Below the pieces are notes generated by a model. It saw only the letters and a program-made list of their open reading frames with translations, was not told where the DNA came from and did not search any database. This document shows positions 60,146 to 64,000 of a DNA stretch of 64,000 bases, in pieces. Both the position numbers and the translations under genes were made by a program. How positions within the stretch are numbered: position 1 is the stretch's first letter; every line of letters starts with the position of its first letter. The stretch is taken from positions 20,460,176 to 20,524,175 of the forward strand of contig CM049311.1 of the NCBI GenBank assembly GCA_026874595.1, read 5' to 3'. This DNA is from Sipunculus nudus (taxonomy: Eukaryota; Annelida; Sipuncula; Golfingiida; Sipunculidae).

Positions 60146-60944
60146 ATTATTAATAATAAATTTATTTCTTTACGTATATCATGTTATAAATGCATGCATG
60201 TTGTATCCGATCATGTTTAGTACTGTCTTAAAGTGTTTTACGGTGAATTATGGTATATTTTAGTTTGGCTAATTAATGTAAAAACTATTTTATTTTTATA
60301 CTTTGTGGAAACAGTGTAATTTTTTTAGCTTGGGATGAAAAAAGTATATAATATTTTATGTTATCTTATCTTAGAACTGCCAAAATGATGACACTTTTGA
60401 GCCAAAACCGAACGTCCGAGAGCGTGTGTGATTCCCGACAAAATGACGTTAGAATGACAGTCCATATAATCCTAGAGTGGATAGCCGTACTAGATCAACA
60501 CAGCAGCTGCACTTTTTAAATGATTTTCCTTTGCACGTATGTACACAGATGTGGGGTTTAAAGAATTATAAGCGTGTACGTGGGGAAGATGCGTTCATGT
60601 TTTTTTCATGAACAGATACAAAAGAATTTATTCAATTCACCTGGGAACCTCTCTAAAGCTACAACCAGGGCAGATTTCAAAGGGTTTGTCTGCAGTGATT
60701 TGAAACGCTTTGGACAGTGACTTCATCTTCGTCCTTATCAAATTTTAAACATACCGTGCGACAAATATATGACAATAACTTCCTGAAACTTAAAAGAATA
60801 TAGTATGTATGCAACATAAGGACTAAAGTCTGTTTATTTACCTCTCTTTTCTGCTTTGTTTGCGTACTTTAGAACGAGGCTGGGACATTTGTGTTAAGGT
60901 CAGTTGTAAAATTCGACTTGATCTGATTACTTTAGTGATTAGTA

Positions 60945-61600
60945 ATTTCGTGATATACCCTTTGTTTACGAACTTCCAGTTAATGATTTTAGTGGGTTCT
61001 GTAGATGAGTGTTTTGTTTGTCCAGCTGATTATACACATGTGTGATGTGCCGAAAGTCTTGTTAGTGATAGACAATCGACATTTTGTGGAGATGTGTATC
61101 ACGTACGTAAATACTGTATACATGCTGTTAACATGTTAATGTAGCGCCGACCTCCGTGTAAACGTTTTCAGTACACCAAGTGACAAGTATAGAATAAGGG
61201 TTTTTGTTCAAAAACACTTTATTACGGGTTTGAGTAAATCTTCGATAAAATTACAAATAATGTTTTGAGAAAAGTTCAAACAAAATTTTAAATTTAAGAT
61301 TGAATATATATAAAATAGGCTATATATCTATTATGATGAGAAAATGTTATATATAATTCATGTTTTATTCAAATTAAATGTTCATCAGTTGTTACATGCA
61401 TAATATATAAACACAGTTTAATGGTCATATATAATATATGTACTTGGATCATAATAGAAACGACCCTGTTTGCAATATTAAAATGCTTGTTTGAATAAAC
61501 ATCAAGTGATCTTACAATTTCTCAAATTAAAAAAAATAGTTTATTTGTAAAATATTTTTAATTGGATTCCTACATGCAGTTACACAAGAAATTAAATAGA
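60945..61600 (+). repeat. Local direct duplication, copy 2
   Basis: Partner of 58913-59580, without its long (TA)n expansions. The short TATATATAA remnants near 61307 and 61432 mark the same places. Confidence 0.85.
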
Positions 61601-64000
61601 CCATGAGTGTTTTACCGATACATAATTTTATATTTCACAGGAAATACCTGTTTGTACATACACTTCTGAAGCATTGTGAATGTAATTGTGTGGGGGCATA
61701 TGTCACATAGTAAATTTTCGCTGTAAAAAGTGGAGACCCCACATTTTTTTTATCCTAAGACCTTAACCTTTACAAAAAAATATGGTGCCAATTTTTCTAT
61801 GGTGGTTTTGTTATTTTTTTCAGGTAAAATTTGATTTTAGAGCAAAAATTGAGGGCCAATATATATAAATATTTACTACATAGGGATATTTTGCAACAAA
61901 ACACCTCAGAATGATTAGTAAGATATATTCCATCACATACCTTAGACTAGAATCACACAACGACTGCGTTAAGACGTTTATTCCATTATTAGAGTGCACC
62001 CGAAGAGCGCATACCTCCGCCAACACATGGATCCGCATCAAGGTCCCCCAGACTATAACTATGAAAAATTAATCACTTGTTGTATGTCCACCGGTATATT
62101 GTTCTACAGGATGTCTTTGATAAGTTCATTTAAAAAATCATATAGAGAAAACAAGTGCCCTGGGGTAGTTTGTGCAATGTACATATGGCAGACCACTTGC
62201 TGATTTCAGGCAACCTGTATCGTACACAGTATGGCTCCGCTTTCCTTTGTTTTAACCAGTGACTGAATATTTGCTTCATTTATACATAACATACGAAAAT
62301 GGCCCTGTTATTCTTCCATTTAATATAATTTTGCTATTGCGTCATCCTATTGTTCGATTATTACATCACCAACATTACTATCGGCTCGCTGATAGTGAAG
62401 GTATAGAAACCCGTCTCTTACGGTTAGTTTATCCAAAGTATCAAAAGGTTCCTAAGGAATTCTAGGAGTATTTTTATGTTTTGGTCATGATCCAAGAAAT
62501 AATGTATAAAAGTTTTAGGCGGATGACTATTTTTTTACATATTTCGTAAAGAATAAACAAATGACAAAGTGGACAACTTTGACTGGATTTAGTGCCAGAT
62601 CCTCGCTAACCCATTTCAAATTTTAAGGAAATGCTACCTAGTCCACCATTCACAGTGAAATGAAGTACACATTTAGAAGCAAAATAATAATAGTAATGAT
62701 AATAGTAATATTAATAATAATAATTATGATCATATGACCTCAGCTTTGTGCGGGCAATAGCATATCATTTTGGGAGCAATTATACCTTCTGTGGAGTAGT
62801 TTTTTTCATCAGTTATTTCACTGTTCATTGATAATCTTTTGCAAGCAGTACTCATCAGATAATTTAAGCATGACAAATATTCACAGACTTTAAAAGTAGA
62901 ATGACATTAACAATGAATGAAATGCATGTTTTGCTGAAGAATTCATAAGGGAGTGTGTTTTGAAAACAAAACAAAACAAAGAGACCTTAGAAAATTTAGA
63001 AGTTTTAGAAAAGTCCGGTTGAAGGAAACAAACTTGAAATTAAATATCGGATCTTAAAAAAGTTTCATCATTAGTCATAATGTTATCGTACATGTTTACA
63101 GATGTTCTTCTATCCCATCTTTACCCGCCCCCCCCCCCCTCCTCTGAAGGTCTTCTTTTAAAACGATTTTGTTAGGTGGGCAAATTTAAAATTGTACATT
63201 AATGGATATATGAAATCGAAGAATTCAGGTTATACCATGACAATAACAAAAACGGACATATCTTAACAGAAACTATGGTAAAGCCAAGGCTACCGTTTAA
63301 ATATAACAATAGTAAAGTTAAATTCTTGTTATTATTGAATTCTTGTCGCTTTTTTTCAATATCCTTAAATGACTTGTGATGGCACAATGGCAACATAGGC
63401 GTTTCATCCGTCCGAACAAGATCACAAGTGCAACATTCTTTTTATATGAAAATAGTGATAAGTAGACCATGAGCACCCAGCTTGTACTATCTGAATATAA
63501 TGCAAACTATGAAATGAAGACTGAAGAATAGAACTATTCTTATTTTTTATAAAATCTGAATGGTTTGTCATTAAATGCAATGTATGTCAGATGCAGCGGC
63601 GGAATGTACATCTTTGATTGGAGCCCATTTTTTATCATGTTTATACCAAATAACTCCTGGCAAAAACTAAAGCATTTTATACCTGCTCAACTAATGCTAG
63701 TTACTCTTAAATCGTGATCAAGAACAATTTTGATTTAGTGCACAAGATAACAAAATGACATGTCTTATACAATCAACAAGCGCCTTGATTGTAATTAAAG
63801 GTTTTTGCATTTCTTTTTTTTATATTAATTTATTACAATTTTTATAAAGATAATAAAACAATAACAAAATTGTTGGGATTATAAAATTGGATCGGTATAG
63901 AGGAAGTCAACATTAAGGTTGTTTTAACAGCACATATAAATTCCCTTTTAAGTACATTGAACTTTTCTGACGTGACACATTTTTAAGCAATTTTAAAATT
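61600..64000. other. Gene-free right end
   Basis: AT-rich. Includes an (ATA)n-like stretch near 62680-62730 and a C run near 63130. No exon, RNA gene or mobile element could be supported. Confidence 0.55.

Overview
The window looks like an animal nuclear genome, probably a mollusc and most likely a bivalve. This is inferred from AT-rich, gene-poor sequence, phase-1 kringle and EGF-like exons, a C-type-lectin-like secreted gene, many (TA)n and (G)n runs, GGAC-rich repeat ends and tRNA-derived repeat fragments. No operons or bacterial signals are present. Real coding sequence is a few kilobases at most and sits in short exons. Most open frames over 60 codons are chance frames in AT-rich DNA or microsatellites.

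Layout. 1-3450: satellite-like tandem repeats (about 303 bp, then about 180 bp units), G-runs and a tRNA-like inverted repeat. About 4.45-22.35 kb (unit A) and 25.8-48.2 kb (unit B) are two diverged direct copies of one segment, recognisable by matching sequence in the same order. Each unit carries, on the plus strand, a secreted kringle gene (signal exon, kringle exon(s), short 3' exons), then an unrecognised frameshifted gene ('gene U'), and, on the minus strand, remnants of an EGF-like multidomain gene. A short third piece lies near 52.8-53.1 kb. 57.66-58.32 kb: a minus-strand gene for a secreted C-type-lectin-like protein with a TATA box. 58.9-61.6 kb: a local direct duplication and a fold-back element. 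The rest is intergenic or intronic.

The unit A kringle gene can be read as five exons that all join in phase 1 (6122-6194, 13519-13773, 15009-15260, 16621-16680, 18095-18156). They total 702 nt and predict a secreted two-kringle protein of 233 residues. In unit B the first kringle exon was not found, a 265-bp tandem duplication has left half of a kringle exon, and the linker exon is broken. A single-kringle product of 157 residues remains possible.

Comparing A with B exposes later events: a 503-bp insertion with a 7-bp target duplication (29125-29627), a 2.6-kb insertion bounded by nearly identical direct repeats of about 470 bp (44890-47466), a LINE and inverted-repeat cluster seen only in A's intron, and a deletion in A that removed the promoter and 5' end of gene U. 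All homology statements come from reading by eye. No alignment or database search was run.
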